Shown here one piece after another: positions 12,885-22,281 of a stretch of DNA of 64,000 bases. Source of the DNA: Caenorhabditis remanei (Eukaryota > Nematoda > Chromadorea > Rhabditida > Rhabditidae). The position numbers and the translations under genes were made by a program. Below the pieces are notes generated by a model that was not told where the DNA came from, did not search any database, and was given only the letters and a program-made list of their open reading frames with translations. The stretch is from the NCBI RefSeq assembly GCF_010183535.1, contig NC_071333.1:12832587-12896586 (forward strand). The letters are read 5' to 3'. Every line of letters begins with the position of its first letter. Position 1 is the stretch's first letter.

Positions 12885-13452
12885 AAATTTTTTTTAGAAC
12901 AATTATCTTTTTTTTTCTTGTAAATTTAATAAACATCAGTAATACAATAAATAATAATCCATTGTTTGTATGAATAATCACGTTGATAATAATAATACCA
13001 ATTAATGAATCATATTGAAACACACTTCATCTTATATGCACAATACATGAGTCAGAAACAACTTACACAACACAAAGACCAAATTTATACTGCTATTTTT
13101 CTTATAACGATTAAGTCAAGTAAAACAAAATTTGATTCAAGTTACAATTTTGTGAACACAAAAGTGTATCACAAGTTGAAAAATTTCATCAAATCTCATT
13201 ATTCCAATAAGCAAAAATACGCAGTCGCTTCAAGCAGAAATGCGTGTAGACAATTAAAAAAACTTACGTGCTTTGATTTGTGTTGTCATTCCTGTTTATA
13301 CGTTGATGTTGGCAACACAAAACCTCCCATCCTTTACGAGATTTGAGAAATCTGCCGTTTTTTCGTACATAGATCAAACGTGTTATAAAAATGAAGGAAC
13401 GATGTTGCAATGGTCATTCTGTTGTGTCATCGCGATACATTGTGCTTGGAAT
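12885..13452. other. intergenic spacer C-D
   Basis: AT-rich spacer with an AATAAA-like 3' end for C soon after its stop. No gene or repeat family recognised. Confidence 0.45.
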
Positions 13453-14801
13453 ATGCTATTCCATGTCAGTGTGCTTTTATTCAGTATGCTCAAAGTTTTA
13501 GACACCTGTATTCCTACTCAGTTTGTGAACAACGGTAAGTCGTCTAACTACTGGCCTATGTCAAGTTAGTTGGATTAACTTTTTATAATGCATATAGTTT
13601 CGTGTGTTATTTAAGTTTTGTCAAGATATATTTAAAGGAACATTATAGATGGTTCTCTTGGCGGACAAACAACAACTTCGTCGTCCGGACAAACTACATT
13701 ACCAGGTTCTGCAACAACTACAACAGGTAAGCAGACCACTGCAATTAATTGGACCACAACTACAGGTAGGACACTTTATAAACTGAAACAGTTGATTTTC
13801 ATAGACATTCTTGTGCCTTTCTATTATGACAGGTACCGTTATAATACAGTTTTTTCCGGTGTTTATTTCTAGCATTAATTAATGTGTCAACGAATACATA
13901 ACATTTCGAAAACTATGAAACTTTCATTTTTAGTGTTAACACTGAATGCATTATGACAGTTCCTAAAGTTTGCGCTTCCATATGTAGAAGATTTGATAAA
14001 AGATCAGTTCAAATTTCATCAACACTGCCATTGAACAAGCAGCTTTTCACATTAACACTAAACATTTTCTCGGACTACGAACACAAAATCAGACAAGACA
14101 AAGATAAAATAAAACGTTTTGTCAATTCTTTTATGAATTTCTTTTTGAGAAGCAGGAACTATTTTCAGTTTCTGCGATTCCAGAATACGCGAACGGACTG
14201 TAAAAGAATAATTTACAGAAATTAAATTTATGCGTTGAATTTTGAAATTTTCAGCAAAGTTAATTCGTTTCCAGCTGTGTCAGACCCTTCTGCTACAACA
14301 ACTATCAGTACTACTACTACCACGACTACCATGTCAACTACCACAACAACTGTAACAGAACCTCCATTCCGTAAGATCTCATATTTTTATTATTTTGTTA
14401 AATTTCAACTTTTCAGCATGCAACAACTGCCCAAAAGTCTATGATAGCACATGTCAAGGGTTTGGTATTCCAAATTTACTACAATGGTGTCCCACAGCTG
14501 CTGAGGCGGGAATCGAGTACACACTTGGTTTGATTACTTCCATAATACCGTTCATTCCAGCTGGATCCTGCGGGTAAGAACTGGTTGGATCTAAAAAGGT
14601 CTTCAAATTTCCAATTTCAGAACAATCATCACTTGCCCACTAACAACATCACTAAAAATCAAAATCATTGGACAAGAAATCCCTGCTCCAGTATTCTACG
14701 CGTGGTGTGAAGAATCGGGAGCCAATGCCGGCAAATGGTACACTGGAACTACGTTTTTAAAGTTTGAACTAGTTTCACTGGCATGCAAACCAATTTTATA
14801 A
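13453..14801 (+). CDS. secreted Thr-rich/Cys-rich paralog D
   Basis: Five exons (13453-13534, 13649-13726, 14275-14370, 14417-14573, 14621-14801) give 197 aa. The start was placed at the ATG giving a standard signal peptide (MLFHVSVLLFSMLKVLD) before TCIPTQ; an in-frame ATG about 54 bp upstream is possible. Unlike its relatives, D spreads the Thr/Ser-rich region over two exons separated by a 548-bp intron. The Cys-rich domain, GANAGKW and last Cys are present. Exons 4-5 and the 3' flank are near-duplicates of paralog B. A downstream alternative donor at 13766 is possible. Function unknown; predicted extracellular. Confidence 0.78.
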
Positions 14802-15219
14802 GGTCGATAATAGTTCAGATATAATCAAAATTTCCATAGGTTAAAAACTTTTTAACACCGGTATTGTCCATGATAATGATAATAATAATAATAATAATAT
14901 ACTTAATAAATGATTATTGTTTTTACGAATGGCATCTGCTTTCTCACTACCTGAAGATACTTAACCGATAGAATATCAGAAGATCATTGAGTGATTGCAC
15001 TTGACAAAAAACTGGACACGACGTTTCATGTTTCGAGGTTTGGCGCAATTTCCGAAAAAAAAATCATTTTGTTGTGTTTGTCAGGATCAAATTAACATGA
15101 GAATCGAACTTGAGTGATGTAATGATATATTAAGAAAACTGGAAAATTTCTTTAAAGTGTTTTTTTTTTCGGATAATCCTATTTCAATGTTCCTATTATT
15201 TATCTTACACAATCATATT
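14802..15219. other. duplicated 3' flank of paralog D
   Basis: Contains a TAA microsatellite (about 14875-14900) and sequence matching the 3' flank of paralog B. No exon is seen. Confidence 0.55.
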
Positions 15220-15391
15220 TTTATACACTTGGTTTGATTAGCACTATATTCTTTTTTTACCACTCTATTCCCTTTTTAGGAATCTGGGAAGTGAAAAGAT
15301 TTCAAAGATATAACTACTCAACAACTTTTACAACCGTTATTGAATGATTAATCATAACATCACTAAAAATCAAATTTCATGGAACAGAAGC
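15220..15391 (+). pseudogene. decayed seventh paralog, 5' fragment
   Basis: The stretch TATACACTTGGTTTGATTA near 15222-15242 matches the YTLGLI segment of exon 3 in B and D. Around 15357-15390, AACATCACTAAAAATCAAA and the following GGAACAGAAGCTCC match the last-exon start of D. The splice-site and Cys-coding region between them is degraded. It is followed at once by a LINE fragment, after which the paralog sequence resumes. Confidence 0.65.
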
Positions 15392-15710
15392 TCCTTATTT
15401 ATTTATTTATTTATACTTGAGAAGGACTCTCGCCACTTATACTTCAAGATCAAAATATAGTACAACAGAAAAAAATTAATAATTCAGAGGAGAGAGGGTT
15501 AAATGTTTTGACAAGTCAAGCGATATAAGGTTAGATTTGAATGCACGGGATGAGACTTTAACAGGGAAGCAATTCACCGGGAGAGAGTTCCAACATGTAA
15601 GAGTACGGTTTGTGATATACTGGGAATTTATTTTGTTATTGTTTTTTAAATTACACCGGAGGTAATAAGGATGTCTCCGGAGGGATTTCATATTTGGATA
15701 AAATGTGAAT
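15392..15710 (-). mobile_element. 5'-truncated LINE (non-LTR retrotransposon) fragment
   Basis: The minus-strand frame 15691-15476 reads RTLTCWNSLPVNCFPVKVSS followed by RAFKSNL and DLSKHL, a pattern typical of the C-terminus of CR1/RTE-like nematode LINE reverse transcriptases. Downstream on the same strand is a short (TAAA)n-type tail at about 15392-15412, as expected for the 3' end of such elements. Only about 320 bp remain, so the copy is 5' truncated and dead. It sits exactly where alignment to paralogs B and D is interrupted, so it inserted into a paralog copy. Confidence 0.65.
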
Positions 15711-15900
15711 AGTATTTACGCATGATGCGAGTAGTCTGAAGCAAACCCTGTCAAAGGTTCACTGGTGTTTTACTGTTCGAGAAATTGGAACATTCATTTT
15801 TGGCATGTAAACCAACTTTTTCTGTATTATTTAACCCATGGATACCCATTACAAATGCATTGTACCTAATAATAATTATAAGCCTAATAAATTTTTTGAC
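15711..15900 (+). pseudogene. decayed seventh paralog, 3' fragment
   Basis: From 15711 the DNA again aligns with the last exon of paralog D: the region around TTTACGCATGATGCG corresponds to TCTACGCGTGGTGTG (YAWCE), and 15735-15835 reads like EANPVKG, FTG and LACKPTF in place of GANAGKW, YTG and LACKPIL. The TAATAATAATTATA stretch after it resembles the 3' flank of D. Key Trp/Cys codons are lost, so no intact protein is made. Confidence 0.65.
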
Positions 15901-16128
15901 ACTTTTGTTCAAACTAACAGAAATATATGACAAAAGAGGAACGAAAAAAAAACAACGTAATAAATTAATTATATCAAGATAAAGAACACAACACCATAGA
16001 TATCTCGCAGAATGACTTCATTAACTGCTTATCTCCTCCAACTATTCATGTAATTGTTATTGATCTAGTTTCTCGAACAAAACTATTCGTCTATTTTCAT
16101 TACTATCATCTGTTAACTAGATGGTTTG
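15901..16128. other. spacer between pseudogene and paralog E
   Basis: AT-rich spacer without a recognisable gene; presumed promoter of paralog E. Confidence 0.4.
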
Positions 16129-17068
16129 ATGCATTGGCCATATTTGTTCTTTATTTTGTCTGTGCTTAATATTTCAGAGTCATGCATCCCGACTCAACAA
16201 GTAGAAACTAGTAAGTTTTTCAAGTTCAAAAATAACGTGTGACACTAAATTCAACTGTTTTATCCAAGTTTTGTCTATTTTTCTTGTCAGTTTCAACAAC
16301 GAGTCTTGTTAAATTCAAGTGACCTAAGAATGTTATAAAAGCAAAAACTGTGGAAGTTTATCATTCTGTGATTGTCTTCCTTAAATGTCAAAGTTTAAAC
16401 AATTTGTCGCCATTACCAACGTGCCTATGTTTTGTGCACGAACGGTCCGTCCAGCACAACTGTTGCTATAACTGCTAAACCTACTACCACAGCTACTTCT
16501 ACCTCTACTACTACTACTACCACAGCTACTACTAGTACAACAACTACTACAGCAACAACCACTACTTCTACTACTACTACTACGATGACCACAACTACCA
16601 CTGTTTTGACAGAAGCTCCATTTCGTAAGTCTTGTTTCAAAACTAGTTTACTGAACAAAATGAATTGTTTCAGCATGCTCTTCATGTCCAAAAGTTTATG
16701 ACCCAGCTTGCATGGGATTTGGAAATCCCAGTATTTTTGACTGGTGTCCAAAAGCCGCTGATGTTGGAGTCACATACTTTTTGGGAGCAGTTGCGGCTCT
16801 TCCGTTTCTGCCATATGATTCTTGCTCGTAAGTTTTTTTAAAAATATGTATTCTATAGCAATCACGTTTTTTTAGCACAACAATAGTGTGTCCACCTGGA
16901 ACCACACCCCGAATAAACTTATTTGGGTCTTCAATACCTGCTCCTACACCCGCCACTCTAGCTTATTGTGAAGAAACTGGTCCTGATGCGGGCAAATGGA
17001 TGACTGGTGTTCCGCCATTTAATTTTGAATTGTCTACTTTGACATGTAAAAACGTAGTCTCAGGGTAA
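16129..17068 (+). CDS. secreted Thr-rich/Cys-rich paralog E, longest Thr tract
   Basis: Four exons (16129-16210, 16493-16624, 16674-16827, 16876-17068) give 186 aa. The signal peptide (MHWPYLFFILSVLNISES) leads to CIPTQQVE. The acceptor at 16492, inside the Thr-coding DNA, was chosen because it alone restores the frame from exon 1. The Thr tract is the longest of the array (about 40 residues, mostly ACN codons). The Cys-rich domain has SSCPKVYDPAC, DWCPKAADVG, SC, VCP, AYCEETGPDAGKWMTG and a last Cys; the usual Trp before the WCE cysteine is Tyr here. C-terminal VSG. Function unknown; predicted extracellular. Confidence 0.8.
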
Positions 17069-17820
17069 TATTGATGTATAAACTATGGAATGATATAAAA
17101 TAATATACATGTAACTATATGTAACCTAGATGTTAAAAAAAATGTTCAATGGTTCATTAGGACAAACTAAAGCATATAATACAAAAAGACAAAGATGAAG
17201 GTAGACAGAAATGATAACGCGGAAAACGAAATTGAAATTAGATATGCCTTGATATGTGCGCACCGGAATGAAAAGAAAGATTAAATTCGTAGTGACAAAG
17301 GTCTTTTGACCCAAATACGAGGAACGAAATTGGAAGTGATCTTTAGTACTTTTCTGTTTGGATGTCTTTTACTTTCGCTAAAAGCTCAGTTACCCCATGT
17401 TACAAATAACGGATTCGAATAAAATCTTCTGTAAACTTTATTGAAAACGGTAATCAGAGCAAGTAAGAACAAACATTGATCATTCATCAATATCATTATC
17501 TGTCTTCAATATCATTATCTTTAAAACAAGAAGAACAAAAAACAAATAAATTATTTTTACGTTCTATCGACTTTCAAATTCGATTTCGACATTTTAATTG
17601 CAAGAAAAATGAAAATATTGTTCAGGAATCCCCTTTACTCATCCAATATTCTCCCGATCTTTGTTATCTTGACCAGATTTTAAAACGTTTGGAATGATTC
17701 CGTGTTTTGTGCTAATGAAGGGAAGTCGGTCACTTTTTATCCGCACTGTCGGCAATTTAAACGGAGAATGGAAGTGCAACGTTTCTATCATCTTTTCATT
17801 TTGACTTTTCAAACATCCAA
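17069..17820. other. intergenic spacer E-F
   Basis: AT-rich spacer with no supported exon or RNA gene. Confidence 0.45.
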
Positions 17821-18460
17821 ATGAACCTCCAGATCTCATTCATTCTCATTCATTTCATCGAAGTATTTTATGCGTGTATTCCTACTCAGCAAGTTGACTG
17901 TAAGCAGGTTACAAGTAATAACAACATAATAAGCATTATGTACAGCTTCTGCTACTACAACCACGACAACAACAACTACGGTTGCCACCACAACGACTAC
18001 AGTAACAGAACCTCCATTTCGTAAGTCAAAGGTATATAAAGATTTCAAAAACTGATTTGCAGCATGTAATAACTGCCCAAAAGTCTATGATAACACATGT
18101 CAAGGGTTCGGAATTCCGAATTTGATACAATGGTGCCCTACAGCTGCTGAAGCAGGAATCGAGTATACATTGGGTTTGATTAATTCGATTTTCCCATTCA
18201 TTCCGGCCGGGTCGTGTGGGTAAGAAATGATTGGATCTAAAAAAAATTATATCTCATCTTCAAATTTCAGAACAGTAATAACCTGCCCGCTCACAACTTC
18301 ATTGAGAATTGTTACTTTTCTCGGTGACCTACCAGCACCAGTTCTCTACGCTTGGTGCGAAGAATCAGGACCAAATGCTGGAATATGGTACACTGGAATC
18401 GATTGGTTGGCCAGAACTGAATTAGTGTCACTTGCTTGCAGGCCAATTGTTTCTGGCTGA
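17821..18460 (+). CDS. secreted Thr-rich/Cys-rich paralog F
   Basis: Four exons (17821-17899, 17946-18020, 18063-18219, 18271-18460) give 166 aa. The signal peptide (MNLQISFILIHFIEVFYA) precedes CIPTQQVD. The Thr tract is about 17 residues. The Cys-rich domain is very close to D (CNNCPKVYDNTCQGFGIP, WCPTAAEAGIEY) and ends with a Cys and VSG. Introns are short (about 45-50 bp), making F the most compact copy and the last of the array. Function unknown; predicted extracellular. Confidence 0.85.
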
Positions 18461-19947
18461 CAAGGCAACTACTCATATGCCCGCCTCGATCATTAAAATT
18501 ATCTCAGATTTGTGTTTCTTTTTTGAATTACGTGTTTTTTGAAACGTTTTTTGTGTGAATTCACATCTCAACTCTGTACAATATTTGTCCTTGTTTTCTA
18601 TTGTTTTAAAATGAAAATTCAAGTTTTTAAGTACAGCAAAGTGATAAAACGTGAAAATTATTAATTTTGACTTCATGTGAACGCCCTCTTCTGGTGGAGG
18701 AAGAGTTATCGGAGATTTCTGAAAAATGTGAACTGTTTTAAACTTCTAAAAAGGAGAACAAATTTACAATTACTGCAATTGCCGCAATCATCAGTCATTC
18801 GGAAGTTTCTCTGAGACGCTTCCTCTCTTTTCAACAAATTTATTGTATTTAATATTTCGGCCTTCCGTTCGATAATTTTTCCGATCGACGATGATTATTG
18901 GTTTTTGATAGTAACGTTAATTCATCTCTGTCTCTAGCGAATATCGTTTTTGATCGTATCGAATCACGCTGAATATAGTGATTCAGCAAATTTTTGAATA
19001 ACAGAAACTCATGTTATCAGTTGTTTGGTATTTTGAGAAGGTCCATTTTGGTGTTCCTCTGCCGCCACGTTTATACTAAAAATAATTTTTGCTAAATATT
19101 GAAAAACAAACTTACTTGCTAAATATTGAATGATGTCAAAATGAATCGTACTTGAAAACTTACATAAGTGAATTTCCTAATTTTTTGAAATTATGAACAC
19201 TTTGTTCTTTTTCGCTCCTCTGCAGTACTGGAAACTGCTGCTTTTTTTCTTGGTTATCCGTGATTCTGAAAATAAATTCTCTCCTATTATTTCTTGGAGT
19301 TCTAGAAGTTTTTGAACTACCTGAAAGCATGAAGTGTACTTAACGAAGGGGTGTTTATAATAAAACAGAAACAAACAACAAAGCCTTGCACACTGAGAAA
19401 GGGGAGGTGGTGTGGTTCTCACAATTAGATCAATATGACACCTTGTCTCTTTTTCTGTCTCTATCTCTCATTTTATTGTTCTCTTTCACGGACCGTCTCA
19501 ACTAACGGCTCTTTTGGTCCTCTCTTGTGTACCATGCGTGTCTTACAATTTGTTTTGTTGACTCGAGGCGTTGTCTTTATTCAATTGTTGTGTTTCTTCA
19601 TTGCATGATGCACACAATTTCCCACATTTGGATGGAGATGCTGAGTAAATGGAATGAATTATGCTGGAAACAAAAGAGTAAGGTAATATGTTTTTATAAC
19701 TCAAAATTTCGTCGTACTCACTAGTCAAAATTTCTTGATTTTAATACATATATTCACTGAAAGAATTAATAGAGAAAAGAAACATATTGAAATAAAAGCA
19801 TGTAAATGCAAAAGTAATGAATATTCGGAGAGGAGTACACGGCCGCGTGGCCTAGTATGCGCTTGAATGTGTCTCTTCGATTTGATGACGTTCTCTAATT
19901 CTTTTCGAAATTGATCCGTTTTAATTCAAACAGCTGCTTTCAGAAAA
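18461..19947. other. intergenic region between array and F-box gene
   Basis: No exon or RNA gene is supported. A 14-bp tRNA-like 5' end (GGCCGCGTGGCCTA near 19841) is present without the rest of a tRNA. The stretch directly before 19948 presumably contains the promoter of the F-box gene. Confidence 0.5.
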
Positions 19948-21205
19948 ATGGACACACCGTTCCCTTTTCTCAAACTTCCGGAAAATGTAATGGCAAAAGT
20001 TATGATCGAAATTGATCCAGTACAAATGTAAGTCTTAAAAAAACAATTTATCGATTAATGTTTACTTTTCAGATTAATTTTCGCGTTGAAGTTCCATGCA
20101 GTGAGAGAGGCGATGATTAAAAACAAAATATTGTTCAAAATCAAGTCTGTGAAATGGGTTCTGAGCGACGACACCATTGCCTCGCTGGTTATTGAAATGG
20201 AAGGCAAGAAGATTTACATCAGAGTGGACGCCGACGAAAATTTCGATGAAAGACATCAGAGTCGAAACGAACAAATTCCTTTGAAGTCGGTTTCTCTCAA
20301 AGACATTCCGGAAAACGACCTCGATTGGCATATGAGAGTTACAAATATCTCGGAAGTGTTGGCCAGTGCTGAGGAGGAAGTCGAAAATCCCGCCGAATTT
20401 ATCGATCTTCAAATGGTTAGTGTTCACGGGATGAATAATTTGTCGAAACTACAGCGTCTCGAAGTCCTGTCTAAAGTTCTCATGTCTATCACCGAAGTTG
20501 ACTCCTTCTATTTGGCGACATTCATCTCCGGAAAAATGAACTTGTTGGATTTTTTCAACTGGAAAGTCACAGAGGAAATGTGCACTTGGGAAACGCCGAA
20601 AGCATTTCGAGAAGTTCAGTTCTATCCGACACCATCAGCAGATCGCCGACAATTGTTGCGAGAGTTCGCTTATGTGCAAAGAAATGTGACTGTAGAATAT
20701 AGTCAACTTCTGGTTACCTATCCAATGCAAGGAACAAAGTTTGGCGAACCTCTGACCTCACGGATTTCAATCATTATGGACAGTGACTTCATCACTTTAA
20801 AGAGTCTTCTCAATTCCACATGTGAAGAGATACACATTGTCTATGAAACATTAAATGGGTTTGTCATGAACGCCGTTGTGAGGAAATGGATCAGCGGGGA
20901 ATTGAATAACTTGAAGGTCTTCGTTGGTCAAACCTTCAATTCTTTTATCAACCGCGAAAGCGTCTTCGATAAACTAAACCCGATAGCACCGTAAGTTTAG
21001 TTTCGTTTATGAACTTTTGATTGCCTGTTGCGGATCGAATGCGGAAGTTTTAAAGTTACTTTGTTTCAGAACATCCTCAGCTCACCCAAAATTCGAACCA
21101 ATGGATGGAGATTGGGACGAGGCCAGAGATGTGTTCCGTCCCCGTGGCAGCATGAGAGCTACCATTGTATTACAAGAAAAACACTTCAAACTTATAATCT
21201 GGTGA
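19948..21205 (+). CDS. F-box protein with FBA_2-like C-terminal region
   Basis: Three exons (19948-20027, 20073-20990, 21070-21205) give 377 aa. Residues 4-40 (FPFLKLPENVMAKVMIEIDP...) match the degenerate F-box that opens many Caenorhabditis F-box proteins. The C-terminal part, around VVRKWISGELNNLKVF, resembles the F-box-associated type 2 region (usual motif N-x-F-L-K-x-W). Such proteins are thought to act as substrate receptors of SCF (Skp1-cullin-F-box) ubiquitin ligases in the cytosol or nucleus; the family is greatly expanded and fast evolving in this genus. The large middle exon and the intron after the F-box are usual for the family. The specific member is not assigned. Confidence 0.78.
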
Positions 21206-21442
21206 TGTGATCTCTAATTATCAGCAGCTGTGAACAATCAACTGCCCCTAGTCAAGATAATTGATTTTTTAGTTTTCGTCTGAAATGGTGAATCAGATTT
21301 TCTTATTTCTCTTACTTATGTCAGCAAGATTTGTTGCCAATGGCTACCAACTAGTGTACAAGTTTATTGCAATCGTTAGGGTACGAAAATAAAAATTTTA
21401 TTGAAAAATCAATAGAGAACATTATTCATTGGAGATTCAAAA

Positions 21443-22281
21443 TTATGAAAGGATTGATTCATGTTGAGTGGTAAACAAGTGTGACAGAGTGAGCATAAGT
21501 AAGTTAGTGTTTTCAGCACTCAGCTGACTTTCATACTTGTCTTCTTCAATATCATCATTTTCTGAATAAGTGGGATTGGCGGCGGCTTGATTCAAAAGGA
21601 TGCACAATGCGGCAGACAAATCTTGATCGGCATTAAAGACAGTTTTGGCTTCCAATGCGCGAGTATTGTCTATAACAAAAATGTAGACTATGATATTGAA
21701 TTGATCAACCTACCAATCACTGGAACCTCTGCTTGGATTGGTTTCTGACACTCAACAATAGTTTTATTTAGGTTTAAAATCTCATCTAACTTCTTCTCCT
21801 CCATTGACGGAGTAGCTGGTTTTGTTGATATCTCAATCGAATCGTTTTTGTGTTTCATTTCTCGTCGAAATTTGGCTCTTCGATTTTGGAACCAAATCTG
21901 AAAAATAATTATGAAATAAATATTTTCTTTGCCAGCTTCCTGACCTGAACTCTTTCTTCCTGGAGTTGAACTTTTTTGGCCAGTTGCTCACGTACTGTGG
22001 CATCGGGATATTGGTTGTTTGCAAATACCTTTTCCAGCTCATCAATTTGACTCGCTTCAAAAGTTATTCGGTTTCTTTTTTTCTTCCCACCATCAGCAGT
22101 GGGACTAGGTCTTTTACGATTTGTTTTGTCAGAAGTATTCGGAAGATTATCATGTTGGAGACTGCGAACAATTTCCCGTAAAGCAGTAGTAGCATAATCG
22201 AGATTCTGAGAAAAAAATTCAAAGATAGATTGTATGAAAATTCCAATCGTCGTCACCTACCTTAACAATATCCATATCCAT
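21443..22281 (-). CDS. ceh-53: paired-like homeobox transcription factor (probable ceh-53 ortholog)
   Basis: Four exons (22281-22261, 22205-21945, 21897-21714, 21669-21443) give 230 aa. The homeodomain spans about residues 48-107: a basic N-terminal arm (KKKRNRITF), the helix 1 region (IDELEKVFANNQYPD) and helix 3 with VQIWFQNRRAKFRRE. Position 50 is Gln, and an intron splits the domain between VQ and IW, as in many paired-like genes. The C-terminal part is acidic and Ser/Asn-rich with no known motif. It should be a nuclear DNA-binding factor preferring TAAT-type sites. The symbol rests on my memory that a homeobox gene lies near daf-9 on the C. elegans T13C5 cosmid, so it is tentative. The gene is convergent with the F-box gene, 237 bp away. 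Confidence 0.75.

Noticed and set aside
19841..19866. tRNA-like 5' end GGCCGCGTGGCCTA
   Set aside because: Matches the start of an Arg tRNA, but no anticodon arm or T arm follows, so not a tRNA gene.
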